From assembly GCF_000507845.1 (NCBI RefSeq), contig NZ_KI669454.1, positions 186,001 through 250,000 on the forward strand: a DNA stretch of 64,000 nucleotides. Direction: 5' to 3'. The notes under the pieces are model-generated. The model saw nothing but the letters and a program-made list of their open reading frames with translations, was not told where the DNA came from and did no database searches. The stretch comes from Helicobacter macacae MIT 99-5501 (GTDB lineage Bacteria > Campylobacterota > Campylobacteria > Campylobacterales > Helicobacteraceae). The translations under genes and the position numbers were made by a program. Numbering within the stretch: position 1 is the stretch's first letter; every line of letters starts with the position of its first letter. Shown piece after piece: positions 46,974 to 57,239 of this stretch.

Positions 46974-47078
46974 TATAATCTCAACCTAAAGAGGTTTCCT
47001 ATGATTTCTCATAGTAGCACCTCCGAATGTGTGAGTTTGCCCCTATGTAGCTAAGCTATTTAGGGGCAACGGATTATA
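46974..47078. ncRNA. Opposed overlapping promoters around a tiny ORF, AapA/IsoA-like architecture
   Basis: A plus-strand -10 TATAAT (46974-46979) points into a segment with two stable hairpins: GAGGT/ACCTC enclosing CTATGA/TCATAG (46991-47023), and GCCCCTA/TAGGGGC (47039-47067). A minus-strand extended -10 TGCTATAAT (-10 at 47073-47078) faces it. On the minus strand GGAGGT (47019-47024) precedes an ATG at 47012 opening an 8-codon ORF (MRNHRKPL, stop at 46986). Short ORF, strong ribosome site, 5' hairpin and convergent antisense promoter recall the H. pylori AapA/IsoA type I toxin-antitoxins, but the peptide is far shorter. It may be a remnant, a leader, or a small RNA pair. Confidence 0.45.
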
Positions 47079-47326
47079 GCACATTAGCTTTTGCACTAGA
47101 ATCTTTTTTTTGCAGCTCTTGTTACACTATTTGACTTCTAAGTTTTCACTAAAACTCCTCCTATTTTCCTAGTTTTAAACCTTGATTTTCTAAAATCTTT
47201 TAGACAGAATTAAAATCTTGCCAATGTTTTTATATTGTTGTAAATCTGCGCTATGATTTTGCTTTGTTAATGTTAAGTAGATTTATATTGTTTGTTTTTA
47301 TAGACATTGATTAAAAAAGGACAAAA

Positions 47327-48880
47327 ATGAATACAAATGCGCTTAGAGCTCCGCAAAAATGCGTGCTTATCATCACAGATGGGATAGGGCATAAGCCTCC
47401 CTCGCCTTACAATGCCTTTGCCAATGCGACAAAGCCTACTTATGATTGGCTGTTTGAGAATGTGCCTTATAGCCTTATACATACTTATGGTGGCTCTGTG
47501 GGGCTACCACACGGGCAGATGGGTAACTCTGAAGTGGGGCATACAAGTATCGGCTCTGGGCGTGTGCTATATCAAGATTTGGTTCGTATCTCTAGAGCGA
47601 TAGAAGACGGCTCTTTGTCAAAAAACCCACTACTACAAGAGCACGCTAGAGAATCTAGCGAAGTGCATTTGCTAGGGCTTATGAGCGATGGTGGGGTGCA
47701 TTCGCATTTGGAGCATTTTTTGGCTATGGCAAACATCTATGCAGGGCTAGATAAACGCGTATGGCTTCATCTAATCACTGATGGGCGAGATGTGCTACCT
47801 ACCTCTGCGCTAGGCTACTTAGAGCAAGTGCAAAATCTATGTGATAGCTGCGAGAGTGTGCGTATAGGCAGTGTAAGTGGGCGATACTATGCTATGGATA
47901 GAGATAAGCGGTGGGAGAGGGTAGAGGAGGCGTATAGAGTGCTTGCTTATGGCATTAGCGATTTGCCTGCAAAAAATCAGCGCAAGGATTCTAGCATAAC
48001 TCCCAAAGAATATATTGAAAACTCGTATAAGCAAGGCATTACTGATGAATTTATCAAACCAAAGGCGTTTAATGGATTTGGTGGGTTTGCCCCACAAGAT
48101 GGGCTAGTGATGATAAACTTTCGCTCCGATAGAGCGAGGGAAATCATAGAAGTGCTTGGTAGCGATTCTTTTGGCGAGTTTGAGCGTGAAAAGTGGTTTG
48201 GCAAAGGGATTGCTAGTCCTGCAAAGCATATACTCACTATGACACAATATGATGAGACATTTCCATATCCTATTTTGTTTCCAAAGATTACTCCGCAAAA
48301 CACTCTTGCCGAAGTGATAAGCAGGGAGGGCAAAACCCAAGTGCATATCGCCGAGACAGAGAAATACGCCCACGTAACTTTCTTTTTTAATGGTGGGATA
48401 GAAGAGCCGTTTTTGGGAGAATCTCGCGTGCTGATTCCTTCGCCAAAGGTGGCTACTTATGATTTGCAGCCACAGATGAGTGCGCCAGAGGTGGGAGCTG
48501 CTGTGTGTGAGGCGATAAAGTCTGGAAGTGATTTTGTGGTGGTAAATTTTGCAAATGGCGATATGGTAGGGCACACAGGCAAATACCAAGCCGCACTCAA
48601 AGCCGTAGAAGCGGTGGATAAAGAGTTAGGTGCAATCTATGAAGTCGCAAAAAAAGAGGGCTATGCTGTAATCCTCACAAGCGACCACGGCAACTGCGAG
48701 GAGATGCAAAACGATAAGGGCGAGATAAAGACAAATCATACCGTGGGTGATGTGTATTGCTTCATACTAGCAAATGGTGTAAAAAGCGTAGGCGAGGGTG
48801 CTCTAAATAATATCGCGCCTACAGTGCTAAAGATAATGGGCATAGAAATCCCCAAAGAAATGGATAGCCCACTTATATAG
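47327..48880 (+). CDS. gpmI: 2,3-bisphosphoglycerate-independent phosphoglycerate mutase GpmI
   Basis: 517 residues. LIITDGIG (metal Asp), [14 protein letters not shown] with the phospho-Ser, [20 protein letters not shown] and [11 protein letters not shown] are the alkaline-phosphatase-fold signatures of the Mn-dependent enzyme. It interconverts 3- and 2-phosphoglycerate. AAAAAAGGAC precedes the ATG. It is a single gene between opposed neighbours. Confidence 0.97.
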   Translation: MNTNALRAPQKCVLIITDGIGHKPPSPYNAFANATKPTYDWLFENVPYSLIHTYGGSVGLPHGQMGNSEVGHTSIGSGRVLYQDLVRISRAIEDGSLSKNPLLQEHARESSEVHLLGLMSDGGVHSHLEHFLAMANIYAGLDKRVWLHLITDGRDVLPTSALGYLEQVQNLCDSCESVRIGSVSGRYYAMDRDKRWERVEEAYRVLAYGISDLPAKNQRKDSSITPKEYIENSYKQGITDEFIKPKAFNGFGGFAPQDGLVMINFRSDRAREIIEVLGSDSFGEFEREKWFGKGIASPAKHILTMTQYDETFPYPILFPKITPQNTLAEVISREGKTQVHIAETEKYAHVTFFFNGGIEEPFLGESRVLIPSPKVATYDLQPQMSAPEVGAAVCEAIKSGSDFVVVNFANGDMVGHTGKYQAALKAVEAVDKELGAIYEVAKKEGYAVILTSDHGNCEEMQNDKGEIKTNHTVGDVYCFILANGVKSVGEGALNNIAPTVLKIMGIEIPKEMDSPLI

Positions 48881-48930
48881 GCTTTGATATTTACTTGGAG
48901 TGGATTTGTGGGGGGGTGTTTATGGGTGTT

Positions 48931-50139
48931 TTAGATTTTGCGATTTTTTAGCCTAAAGCGATGAAACACTCTTGCAAATGGCATTTTTCGTAAGTAATAC
49001 ATACACGCGATAAATGCCACTGCTCCACCGATAAAGCCTACAAACTCTACGCCTAGCTTCTCACACACTACACCACCGATAAATGCTCCACTACCAATGC
49101 CGACATTATAAATCCCCGAAAAAATCGACATTGCCACAGCACTTGCTTGTGGGACAGAGGCTATGGTTTGGGATTGGAATACGATATTAAAACACGCGAT
49201 TGCAAATCCCCAAAATCCACATAGCACAATCACTAGCCACAAATAATGTGAGATGAAATACAACACAAGCAAACTACCAACAACGCCAAAAAGACAGAGA
49301 TTTACAAAGGCTAAATGGTGCTTGTCATAATGCTTTGAAAAGGCGATACTAGCGATAATGCCACTCCCACCAAACACTACTAGCGCGTAAGTAACACCGC
49401 TATCTTTTAGGCTTTGGGCTAAAAAGGGCTCGATATAGCTATATGTGCAAAATTCTCCTGTGATGAAGATAAGCGTTAGGAGGCAGATTCTGCGAAAGGC
49501 AGTATTTGATAGTAGTGTGGGGAGGGTTTTGGCCGAGATATTTTGGGTGCTAGGCATAGTGGGAAACACACGCCAAAATAGCACCATAATGCAAAAAGCC
49601 AAAATCCCTATACACGCAAATGTGCTACGCCAATCGATATAAAGCCCGATTACGCGTCCTAGAGGTAGTCCAGCTGTGAGAGCTAGGGAGCTACCCGCCA
49701 CGATAAATCCTAATGCCATAGAGTGCTTTCCTCTAGGGGCGGCTTTTATCGCCATAGGCGAAGCTATGGACCAAAAAAGAGCGTGAGAGAGGGCAACTCC
49801 TATGCGCGAAGCCATAAGTGTGTAGTAGCTACTAGCGAGCGCAGATAGACCGTGGCTAAGCACAAATATCGCCATAACCCAAAGCATAAGCCTACGAAGT
49901 TCTGTGTGAGAAAATCTAAGCATAAGTGGTAGAGAAGCAAGGGCTACGACCCACGCATAGATAGTGATGAGTAGTCCTGCACGCGCCTCACTCATAGAAA
50001 AATCGCTAGCTATCGCACTAAGAAGCCCTATGGGGATAAACTCGCTTGTGTTGAACACAAAAGCTGCACAAGTAAGGCTAAGCACAGGAAGCCACGAGGT
50101 GAAGCTAACTATCACGCGTTTTTTTTGCATTGGTGTCAT
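48931..50139 (-). CDS. MFS sugar-efflux transporter (SotB-like)
   Basis: 402 residues from ATG 50139 (MTPMQKKR), chosen because AAAGGCG lies upstream; a longer frame upstream has no signal. Twelve membrane segments. VFNTSEFIPIGLLSAIA and ARAGLLITIYAWVVA match the DHA1 SotB/YdeA sugar-efflux group, like HP1185 of H. pylori. It exports arabinose-like sugars or drugs. No operon partner. Confidence 0.85.
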   Translation of the reverse strand: MTPMQKKRVIVSFTSWLPVLSLTCAAFVFNTSEFIPIGLLSAIASDFSMSEARAGLLITIYAWVVALASLPLMLRFSHTELRRLMLWVMAIFVLSHGLSALASSYYTLMASRIGVALSHALFWSIASPMAIKAAPRGKHSMALGFIVAGSSLALTAGLPLGRVIGLYIDWRSTFACIGILAFCIMVLFWRVFPTMPSTQNISAKTLPTLLSNTAFRRICLLTLIFITGEFCTYSYIEPFLAQSLKDSGVTYALVVFGGSGIIASIAFSKHYDKHHLAFVNLCLFGVVGSLLVLYFISHYLWLVIVLCGFWGFAIACFNIVFQSQTIASVPQASAVAMSIFSGIYNVGIGSGAFIGGVVCEKLGVEFVGFIGGAVAFIACMYYLRKMPFARVFHRFRLKNRKI

Positions 50140-50585
50140 ATATAAACGCCTTTGATTTGTGTTTTTGTAAAATGAATATGGGTTATAAGGATTTTTAATG
50201 CCAAAAATAAAATAGTAACATTTTGATAAAATCTTGTAGCCCAAGTGGGTGCTTTTGGGGTATTTTTGCAATTTGCTGTGGATTGGTATGTTTTGTCTTT
50301 GAAATGGATTTTGCGTGTGTATAAAGAATTTTTATCAAGTTTAAGATAAGTTTATCTTTCGCAAAAAATATCAAAATTTATTTAATTTTCAACTATTTAA
50401 TTTTCACAACTTGGTAGTATTTGGTAGCACTAAAAAATATTTGTGTAAAATTTATTTGTGTTTTTGGGGAGCACCTATAAAAAACATATCGCTTAAAAAA
50501 ATATGCTTAGGCAGTATAGACTACTACAAACTCTAGCAGAAAATCTCTACTAGAGTTTGCTGCATTTATCTAATTTTGCTTTTGG
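50140..50585. other. Intergenic region with rplT-side hairpin
   Basis: About 446 bp, AT-rich, no gene seen. An inverted repeat CAAACTCTAG/CTAGAGTTTG at 50527-50559 lies 27 bases past the rplT stop and is probably its terminator or 3' stabiliser, though no strong U-run follows on the minus strand. Confidence 0.45.
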
Positions 50586-50939
50586 CTACTTCAATGCTGA
50601 TTTTGCGCTGTCTATGAGCTTGTTGAAGCTAGCGATGTCATTCATCGCCATATCGGCTAGGATTTTTCTATCCATTTCGATATTTGCGAGCTTTAGCCCG
50701 TGCATAAACTTCGAGTAACTCATATCCTGCATTCTGCACGCAGCGTTGATACGGATAATCCAAAGACTCCTAAAATCACGCTTTTTTTGCTTCCTGTCGC
50801 GAAACGCATAGCACAAACTTCGCTCTAGCTGCTCTTTTGCTTTGCGGAAGTGCTTCCTACGCCCGCTATAAAAACCTTTTGCTTGTTTTAGGACTTTTTT
50901 GTGTCGCCTGCGGCGCACTACGCCTGTTTTTACTCTCAT
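50586..50939 (-). CDS. rplT: 50S ribosomal protein L20
   Basis: 117 residues, the usual length. [36 protein letters not shown] and [16 protein letters not shown] are standard L20. It binds 23S rRNA early in large-subunit assembly. It is separated from rpmI by 260 bp, longer than in most bacteria. L20 often represses its own operon. Confidence 0.98.
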   Translation of the reverse strand: MRVKTGVVRRRRHKKVLKQAKGFYSGRRKHFRKAKEQLERSLCYAFRDRKQKKRDFRSLWIIRINAACRMQDMSYSKFMHGLKLANIEMDRKILADMAMNDIASFNKLIDSAKSALK

Positions 50940-51199
50940 TTTTTCTCCTTTACCTTTTTAGGTGTAGCCACTTACGCTTTTGGAATTTTCGCGGGACTAT
51001 GAAATCCTAAAAATCCTTAGCGTGTATTTGTTTGGCTAATCTTGCCCTTGTTTGCGGTTATGTGTGCTATTTCAAGCACTGATTTTACGCAAATCCTAAG
51101 GGGGACTTTACTTTACTCTTTATCATTTTACTTTGTATTCTAATCGCTTTTTTGTGCGTTTAAAATGTGCAAAGATTGTGTTAAGCATTTACGCTAGCT

Positions 51200-51394
51200 T
51201 TAGGCTTGGCAAAGCAGATTTTTCACAGAATCAATATTTGCACTATGCACAAAATGAGGCGACTTTAGCCGCGCTTTGCGCTTTGGCGATTTTTTTGTCA
51301 ATATATGACTGCGAAACGCACTACCACGCTTGATAAGGTTTTTTTTGCATTTAAACCTTTTGGCTGCCCCGCGATTTGTTTTCATCTTTGGCAT
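51200..51394 (-). CDS. rpmI: 50S ribosomal protein L35
   Basis: 64 residues from ATG 51394: [15 protein letters not shown] then [20 protein letters not shown], standard L35. GGAGGT lies upstream, within the end of the preceding unknown gene, whose stop is at 51399. Part of an infC-rpmI-rplT order that is interrupted here. Confidence 0.97.
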   Translation of the reverse strand: MPKMKTNRGAAKRFKCKKNLIKRGSAFRSHILTKKSPKRKARLKSPHFVHSANIDSVKNLLCQA

Positions 51395-51398
51395 TATC

Positions 51399-51794
51399 CT
51401 AACCTCCTTTCTTAAGATTAAAGCTTTTTTGCTTAATGTATTCGTATATATTATTAAAAATTTCCTTGTTTTCTTTAATAATATCCATATTATCATCAAT
51501 GATTTCTTTATACATTGCATTATTTTCATCAACTATTTTTTTATTTAAATATCTCCGCTTATAATATTTGTAATATAAATCAAGGGCTGTTAAGATTTTA
51601 TATTTAGCAAGCATTATATCATTTTGTTCTGATTTTTTATTGGCAACGCAGTCCAAATAATTTTCTATTTTTTGTGTCATAGAAAATTCAATTTGAACGG
51701 TTGCACTTTGGATAAATATTTTTCTAGCTATCCAAAATGATGCAAAAATTGTAATTAAAAGTAACAATATATCCTTTATGGTAATTTCTAGCAT
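51399..51794 (-). CDS. Membrane-anchored protein of unknown function inside the ribosomal operon
   Basis: 131 residues. One N-terminal membrane helix ([20 protein letters not shown]), then a helical, Lys/Asn/Glu-rich cytoplasmic part with runs such as [10 protein letters not shown]. Base composition is more AT-rich than its neighbours. Its ATG overlaps the stop of the 57-codon gene upstream (TAATG), and its stop lies 4 bases before rpmI. Not recognised; likely inserted between infC and rpmI. Confidence 0.6.
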   Translation of the reverse strand: MLEITIKDILLLLITIFASFWIARKIFIQSATVQIEFSMTQKIENYLDCVANKKSEQNDIMLAKYKILTALDLYYKYYKRRYLNKKIVDENNAMYKEIIDDNMDIIKENKEIFNNIYEYIKQKSFNLKKGG

Positions 51795-51967
51795 TATTTT
51801 TTGACCTCTTTAGATTTTACCGCATCTTGTTTTGCATTTGTTTTTGTCCGCATTTGTTGTCCTTGCTGACGCATTTTTTTTGCTAAATCTAATGCCAAAC
51901 CATATCCGCTAAAACTTTCATTGCTGGGATTTTGTTGTGTTGTTTTAGTCCTTTGTTTTTCAATCAT
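51794..51967 (-). CDS. Small unknown gene upstream of the membrane-anchored gene
   Basis: 57 codons from ATG 51967 (MIEKQRTKTTQQ), preceded by GGAGTGAAA. The protein is Gln/Lys-rich with SGYGLALDLAKKMRQQGQQM in the middle and a basic end. It is TAATG-coupled to the 131-residue gene and sits between infC and rpmI. No family recognised; its intact frame, ribosome-binding site and coupling argue that it is real. Confidence 0.55.
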   Translation of the reverse strand: MIEKQRTKTTQQNPSNESFSGYGLALDLAKKMRQQGQQMRTKTNAKQDAVKSKEVKK

Positions 51968-52026
51968 TTTCACTCCTTTTGATTTTTTGGTTGAGTGGTT
52001 AATAGTGCAATGTCGTATTATACCTA

Positions 52027-52545
52027 CTATTTCACTTTCTTTGGCACATAGAGCACACTTAGATAGCGACCCTCGATTTTGGGCTCTTTCTCCGCTGTGG
52101 CGATGTCTTCTATCATAGTGGCTACTTTTTTTAGCGTATCTATCCCCGCATCTTGGATATTCATCTCACGCTGCTTTAAGAAAACCTTGAATCTCACGTG
52201 CTTGCCCTCTGTGATAAACTCCCTTGCGTGCTTGACTTTGTAGTTTATGTCATTTTGGGCGATTTGGGTGGAGAGCTTGATTTCTTTTATGTCGATTTGC
52301 TTTTGCTTTTTTTTGGCTTCTTTTTGTCGCTTTTCTTGATGATAGCGGAATTTCCCATAATCCATAACCTTACACACAGGTGGCTTGGCATTTGGGGATA
52401 TAAGCACCAAGTCCAAATCCTTTTCCACCGCGATTTCTAGTGCTTTGCTAGAGCTCATCACTCCATATACTTCGCCATTATCCCCCACGCACCGCACTTC
52501 ATCAAAGCGGATTTCCTCATTTATAAGCACTTCTTCTTTACTCAA
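52027..52545 (-). CDS. infC: Translation initiation factor IF-3
   Basis: 172 residues. It opens with a TTG start ([17 protein letters not shown]) inside the last codons of thrS, overlapping them by 8 bases. [19 protein letters not shown] in the N-terminal domain and [15 protein letters not shown] in the C-terminal domain are typical. An unusual start codon fits infC autoregulation, in which IF-3 rejects non-AUG starts. Confidence 0.96.
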   Translation of the reverse strand: MSKEEVLINEEIRFDEVRCVGDNGEVYGVMSSSKALEIAVEKDLDLVLISPNAKPPVCKVMDYGKFRYHQEKRQKEAKKKQKQIDIKEIKLSTQIAQNDINYKVKHAREFITEGKHVRFKVFLKQREMNIQDAGIDTLKKVATMIEDIATAEKEPKIEGRYLSVLYVPKKVK

Positions 52546-54436
52546 AACTTACCCTTTGCATTTTAGATTCTACCAATTTCAAAAATTCTCCTTCGCTTAA
52601 GCTGTATTGGGATTTTTCACGCTCTATGCGTCTATCGCGCAGTGCTAGCATTTTGGATTCCACTTCGCTTGCGCCAATGACTGCGATGAGTGGCACTCGG
52701 GCTTTTTCTGCGGTGCGCACGCGCTTTGAGAGCGTTTCGTTTTTATCGCTCACTTCGCTATACGCGCCGATTTCGCGTAGCTTTAGCTGGATTTGTCGTG
52801 CGTAAGCGACTTGCTCTTGCCCGATAGGGATAAGCACGACTTGCGTAGGCGCGATAGCGAAAGGAAACTCCCCGCTATAATGCTCTGTCAAAATCGCCAC
52901 AAATCGCTCAAAGCTCCCCAAAATCGCACGATGAAGCATCACGGGCTGTTTGGCTTCGTTGTTTTCATCGGTGTATTCTAGCATAAATCGTTCAGGTAAG
53001 TTCATATCCACCTGCACCGTGCCACACTGCCACTTGCGCCCGATAGCATCGGTAATCTTTATATCGATTTTGGGTCCATAAAACGCCCCGCCACCCTCAT
53101 CTATGCCGTATTTTATGCCATTAGATTCTAGGGCGTTTTTTAGGGCTTGTGTGGCAGACTCCCATATCGCATCTTCCCCGATAGATTTCTGCGGGCGCGT
53201 GCTTAGCTCCATTTCGTAGCTAAACCCAAACGCATTCATAATTTTGTGTGTAAATTCTAGAATCTGATTGACTTCGCTCTCTATCTGGCTAGGGAGGCAG
53301 AAAATATGCGCATCATCTTGGGTAAATTCCCTCACGCGCAAAAGCCCGTGAAGCACGCCACTTTTTTCGTGGCGATGGACGATTCCGTATTCATAAAATC
53401 GCAAAGGTAGCTCGCGGTAGCTTCGCTTCGCGCTTTGATAGACTTTGATATGCCCCACGCAGTTCATCGGCTTTATGCCGTATTCTTGCTCATCTATGGT
53501 GGTAAAATACATATTTTCCTTGTAGTTGGCATAATGCCCGCTTTTTTTCCACACATCGCTTTTTAGGATTTCAGGTGCGCGCACGGGCTCATACTCGCGC
53601 TTGATAAGTGCTTTTGTAAGGAGTTCCTCGATTTTGCGCCGTAGTCTAGCACCCGCAGGTAGCCATATCGGTAGTCCTGCGCCGATTTCCTCATCAAATG
53701 TGAAAAGCCCCATTTCTTGCCCTAGCTTTCTGTGGTCGCGCTTTTTTGCTTCCTCCATTTGCGTTATGTAGGTGTTTAGCGCGTCTTTGTCAGCGAAAGC
53801 TATGCCATAGATTCTTGTTAGCATTTGCGCGCTTTCATCGCCGCCTAGATACGCCCCTGCGATTTTGGTGAGTTTGAAATGCTGAAGTAGCTTGGTGTTT
53901 GGCAGGTGTGGTCCGCGACAAAGGTCAAAAAAATCGCCCTGCGTGTAGATGCCAAAGCTATCGCCCTCTATCTTGCTCATAACGGCGAGCTTTAGCTCAT
54001 CGTTTGCGAAGCGAGTCTGCGCGTCTGCGCGGCTCATCGTGGATTTTGTGATTTCATAGCCTTTTTTGGCGATTTCTTTCATTGTCTTTTCGATTTTGGG
54101 CAGGTCTTCTTCGCTGATTTTGCTATCTACTTTGAAGTCATAGTAAAATCCCTCATCTACCACAGGTCCTACAAAAAACTTTGCTTCGGGGTAGAGGCTT
54201 TTTATCGCTTGGGCGAGCAAGTGCGCACAAGAGTGGCGGATAATCTCTAGCGAATCTGCGGAGTTGTCAAAGTAGATTTTCTCTCCGTATTGCTTGCTTG
54301 CTTGATTTTCCATAGTAGCAAGGGTGTCAAAATCGATATTTTTGCCATTTTGTGCGCTATTTTGAATGATAGTTTGCAAGTCAAAAATTGCTTCATTTTG
54401 CCTAAATCCAATAAGCCGTGTGCTAGGTTGTTGCAT
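52538..54436 (-). CDS. thrS: Threonyl-tRNA synthetase
   Basis: 632 residues. Editing-domain [10 protein letters not shown] and catalytic-core motifs (MNCVGH with the zinc Cys, [46 protein letters not shown]) are all present. The N-terminal TGS-like domain seems short or absent, as in other Helicobacter enzymes. It charges tRNA-Thr. infC overlaps its end. Confidence 0.97.
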   Translation of the reverse strand: MQQPSTRLIGFRQNEAIFDLQTIIQNSAQNGKNIDFDTLATMENQASKQYGEKIYFDNSADSLEIIRHSCAHLLAQAIKSLYPEAKFFVGPVVDEGFYYDFKVDSKISEEDLPKIEKTMKEIAKKGYEITKSTMSRADAQTRFANDELKLAVMSKIEGDSFGIYTQGDFFDLCRGPHLPNTKLLQHFKLTKIAGAYLGGDESAQMLTRIYGIAFADKDALNTYITQMEEAKKRDHRKLGQEMGLFTFDEEIGAGLPIWLPAGARLRRKIEELLTKALIKREYEPVRAPEILKSDVWKKSGHYANYKENMYFTTIDEQEYGIKPMNCVGHIKVYQSAKRSYRELPLRFYEYGIVHRHEKSGVLHGLLRVREFTQDDAHIFCLPSQIESEVNQILEFTHKIMNAFGFSYEMELSTRPQKSIGEDAIWESATQALKNALESNGIKYGIDEGGGAFYGPKIDIKITDAIGRKWQCGTVQVDMNLPERFMLEYTDENNEAKQPVMLHRAILGSFERFVAILTEHYSGEFPFAIAPTQVVLIPIGQEQVAYARQIQLKLREIGAYSEVSDKNETLSKRVRTAEKARVPLIAVIGASEVESKMLALRDRRIEREKSQYSLSEGEFLKLVESKMQRVSFE

Positions 54437-54572
54437 TGTTGTTATTTATTCCTTAGATTTTAGTATTTGCGTTTGGGTAGGTTTGCTAAAAGCTATAAAA
54501 TCATTACAAGCCAAACCCATAAAGAACTTGAAAAAACTTGAAAACAAATTTGGGATATTACCATAATCGACA

Positions 54573-55913
54573 TTATTTTACGCTTATATCGTATTTAGCG
54601 AGTTTGTGAAATAATATTTCCTCATTCATTCCTAGTAGCTTGCTTGCCTTTTTGGTGTCGTTGCCACACTCATTTAGCACTTCTGCTAGGAGCTGTTTTT
54701 CTAGCTCCTCGATTTTGTCTTTTGTCTTTGCTTTTGATTGCCTAGATTCCAAAAACAAGTCTTTTGGCACGATTTGTTTATCGCTTAGGATAGCTGCTCG
54801 CTCCACCACAGAGAGTAGTTCTCTAATGTTTCCGTGCCACTCATATCCTAGAAGTGCATCTTGCGCTTCTTGGCTAAAGGTTTTTGACTCTAGGGAGTAT
54901 TGGGCTATGACAAGATCTAGCTTCCACTTAGCGATTGGCAAAATCTCCTCTGTGCGCTCACGCAGTGGCGGGATACGCACAGGGATAGTCTGCAAGCGAT
55001 AATACAAATCCTCTCTAAATCGTTTTTGAGCGATTTGCTCCTCTAGGTTTGCATTTGTCGCAGAGATGATACGCACATCAAAGCTAATAGGCTTGCTCCC
55101 ACCAAGTCTAGTGGCTTCTTTTTCTTGGATAGCGCGAAGTAGCTTTGCTTGCAGTAGTAGGGGCATTTCGCCGATTTCGTCCAAAAACAGCGTCCCCCCA
55201 TCTGCTAACTCAAAAAGCCCTTGCTTCATCGCTAGTGCGTCTGTGAAAGCCCCCTTTTCATACCCAAAAAGCTCGCTCTCTAGCAAATGCTCTGGGATTG
55301 CTGCCATATTTATAGCGACAAACGCTTGCTTTGCGCGAGATGAATTCTCGTGGATAAATCGCGCAAAGACTTCCTTGCCTACGCCACTCTCCCCCATAAG
55401 TAGCACGCTAGAATCCGTAGGGGCGACTTTTAGCACTTGGGATTTTAGGGATTCTAGCGTGGGGCTTGTGGCGACAAAGGGGCTTTTTTGGTTGATTTGA
55501 GTGGTTTTGGTGCTAGTGGTTTTTGCGTGAGTGCGCTGAAATTCTAAGATTTTTTTGCTTCGATGTATCGCTTCTAGCAGTAGCTCTGGCTCAAAGGGTT
55601 TTTGGAAAAAGTCTTTGACGCCTAGACGAATAGAATCTATCGCCGCATTTAGCGTGGCATTGCCCGTGATGACTATCATTTCATACTTGCCACCTAGCTC
55701 TTTTAGGAAATCAAGCCCATTCATATGTGGCATATTTAAATCCGTGATGACTAAGTCAAAGCTAGAATCTAGCGAGCTTAGCGCGTCTTTTGGGCTTCTA
55801 AAGGTTATGACTTCTAAGTCTTTTTGCTCGGCAAAAAATAGCTCAAGGCTTTTTCGCATATTTATGTCATCTTCTACGATAGCGATTTTCATTTGTGTGG
55901 ATTTTGCACTCAT
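54573..55913 (-). CDS. flgR: Sigma-54-dependent flagellar response regulator FlgR
   Basis: 446 residues. Receiver domain 1-125 with phospho-acceptor in LVITDLNMPHMNG. AAA+ domain with Walker A GESGVGKE, the sigma-54 contact GAFTDA and Walker B GGTLFLDEIGEMP. The C-terminal end (about 395-446) has a short Fis-like helix-turn-helix (KKASKLLGMNEEIL), which H. pylori FlgR lacks. It activates class II flagellar genes with FlgS. It overlaps the upstream unknown gene by 4 bases. Confidence 0.93.
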   Translation of the reverse strand: MSAKSTQMKIAIVEDDINMRKSLELFFAEQKDLEVITFRSPKDALSSLDSSFDLVITDLNMPHMNGLDFLKELGGKYEMIVITGNATLNAAIDSIRLGVKDFFQKPFEPELLLEAIHRSKKILEFQRTHAKTTSTKTTQINQKSPFVATSPTLESLKSQVLKVAPTDSSVLLMGESGVGKEVFARFIHENSSRAKQAFVAINMAAIPEHLLESELFGYEKGAFTDALAMKQGLFELADGGTLFLDEIGEMPLLLQAKLLRAIQEKEATRLGGSKPISFDVRIISATNANLEEQIAQKRFREDLYYRLQTIPVRIPPLRERTEEILPIAKWKLDLVIAQYSLESKTFSQEAQDALLGYEWHGNIRELLSVVERAAILSDKQIVPKDLFLESRQSKAKTKDKIEELEKQLLAEVLNECGNDTKKASKLLGMNEEILFHKLAKYDISVK

Positions 55914-56731
55914 TTTAGCTCTTTTAGGACTTCTAGGATTAGGTAGCGATTGTCAAAATACGCTAGCACACGCTTAGCGGGCACGGACAAAATCGTATCA
56001 TCACTGATATGTGTAGAATCCGCAGTGCGTGCGTGAGATAGGATACTTGCACCACCTTTGCGCAAGCAGTGGAGGACTTCATCTTGGCTATGAGAGAGAA
56101 TGTATTTGATAGCATAAATCTCGTCATCGCTTACCAAGTCATTTATGGGCGTGTCAATAGAGCAGGTGTATTCGATAGGGAGGCTTGATTTTGAGATGAG
56201 CGGGGAGGAAATGCTGTATTTTTCGCCCGTGATTATGCCGTTTTGACTTAGTGCTTTGTAAGATATGATAAATTCTACTTTTTCAAGTGGCTCTTCTTGC
56301 AGCGAATACGGCGTTATTGGGATTGGTGGGAGGAGGGGGGAGGGAATCTTACCTCGTGGCAAAAACTGCGGAATGACGCTAGAATCTAGTAATTCCTCGT
56401 TTGCTTGGTTGTGTCTTTGCAAGGCTTTGTTTGGGTTTAGAATATCGCTTGCAGAATCTTGTGAAAATGAGTTGTAAGACTTTAGCCTAGAATCTGGCTT
56501 GATGATGATAGAGTCTGTGTCGTATTTATCTAGGCTAAATGGTTTTGGACTAGAATCTAGATTTGTAGATTTTGGCGATTTAGCAAGTGCAAATGAAGTG
56601 ATAGAAGAAAGAGCAATACAAGCAAGCACAAAAGCGCGTATCATAGATGGGACACTAGCCAAGACATTGCGCAAAAAGTATGCAAAAGGCGTTTGCTTTG
56701 CTACTTGTATTGGCACTTGTGGTAGTTGCAT
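55910..56731 (-). CDS. Exported or membrane-anchored protein of unknown function upstream of flgR
   Basis: 273 residues, not recognised. A hydrophobic segment near 25-50 (FVLACIALSSITSFALA) is a signal or anchor. The mature part is Ser/Pro-rich and ends in a folded region (VEFIISYKALSQNG...IDTPINDLVSDDEIYAIKYI). ATGA overlap with flgR shows coupled translation, so a flagellar or envelope link is plausible. Confidence 0.55.
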   Translation of the reverse strand: MQLPQVPIQVAKQTPFAYFLRNVLASVPSMIRAFVLACIALSSITSFALAKSPKSTNLDSSPKPFSLDKYDTDSIIIKPDSRLKSYNSFSQDSASDILNPNKALQRHNQANEELLDSSVIPQFLPRGKIPSPLLPPIPITPYSLQEEPLEKVEFIISYKALSQNGIITGEKYSISSPLISKSSLPIEYTCSIDTPINDLVSDDEIYAIKYILSHSQDEVLHCLRKGGASILSHARTADSTHISDDTILSVPAKRVLAYFDNRYLILEVLKELK

Positions 56732-56919
56732 TTATGGATTCCTTATGGATTTTGTGTGTTAGCATTGTCATAATCACATATCATTTATGAGAATTGATAA
56801 GCGGGCTATTATAGCATATTCGCGCTTAAAAGATAAGCAAAACCCTAAGATAATCGCAGTTTTTGCATTATTGTGATATAATCGCGCCCTTGCAAAAATA
56901 GATAAACTTAAAGAGTAGC

Positions 56920-57116
56920 TTGGAATTTTAAAATTTTGGCTTGGGATTTTTGTGGCTACCTTTTTGGCTATAATTGGCTGGAGTATCACAAATTACCAAA
57001 AAGCACCGCTATGGATACTTATCGGTGCTGGTGTATTAGTCCTTTTTCTTATTTGCGCTATTTGTTTTATCAGCAACAAAATCAACAAAAAACTTAATGA
57101 GATAGGTGAAGCATAA
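56920..57116 (+). CDS. Small two-helix membrane protein, start region possibly frameshifted
   Basis: A hydrophobic frame ends at 57116: FWLGIFVATFLAIIGW, a short loop, then APLWILIGAGVLVLFLICAI and a basic tail. Its only in-frame starts are an ATT at 56925 or a GTG at 56952. A TTG at 56920 with AAAGAG upstream is one base out of frame; one extra T in the TTTT run at 56926-56929 would give a clean MEFLKFWLG start. A -10 GATATAAT lies near 56874-56881. Family unknown; perhaps a pilus or secretion accessory, as an ATPase gene follows. Confidence 0.45.
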
Positions 57117-57133
57117 TTCATAAGGAGTAAAAA

Positions 57134-57217
57134 ATGGAATATATTGTCTTTGGTGTCGCTTTTTTTGGTGTTTTAAGCATTGTTTATCTGGGTGTCAAAA
57201 CAGCTTTAGATTTTTAG
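57134..57217 (+). CDS. 27-residue single-span membrane peptide
   Basis: ATG 57134 with AAGGAG at 57122-57127. The peptide is one hydrophobic helix (EYIVFGVAFFGVLSIVYLGV) with a short polar end. It lies 17 bases after the previous small gene and 22 before the ATPase gene. Good ribosome-binding site and operon position support it; no family known. Confidence 0.5.
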   Translation: MEYIVFGVAFFGVLSIVYLGVKTALDF

Positions 57218-57239
57218 CATTACAAGGTTGCCATAATAT

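Noticed and set aside
46850..47090. TPP riboswitch before thiD
   Set aside because: Looked for the conserved CTGAGA and ACCTGAT-type THI-box elements; none present on the minus strand.
48911..48917. G7 run after gpmI
   Set aside because: Non-coding and shorter than the tracts that slip readily here.
55066..55500. 144-codon plus-strand ORF inside flgR
   Set aside because: Antisense shadow of the AAA+ domain; Ser-rich composition typical of such shadows.
56774..56989. 71-codon minus-strand ORF
   Set aside because: Lies over the promoter and start of the small membrane gene on the other strand; no ribosome-binding site.
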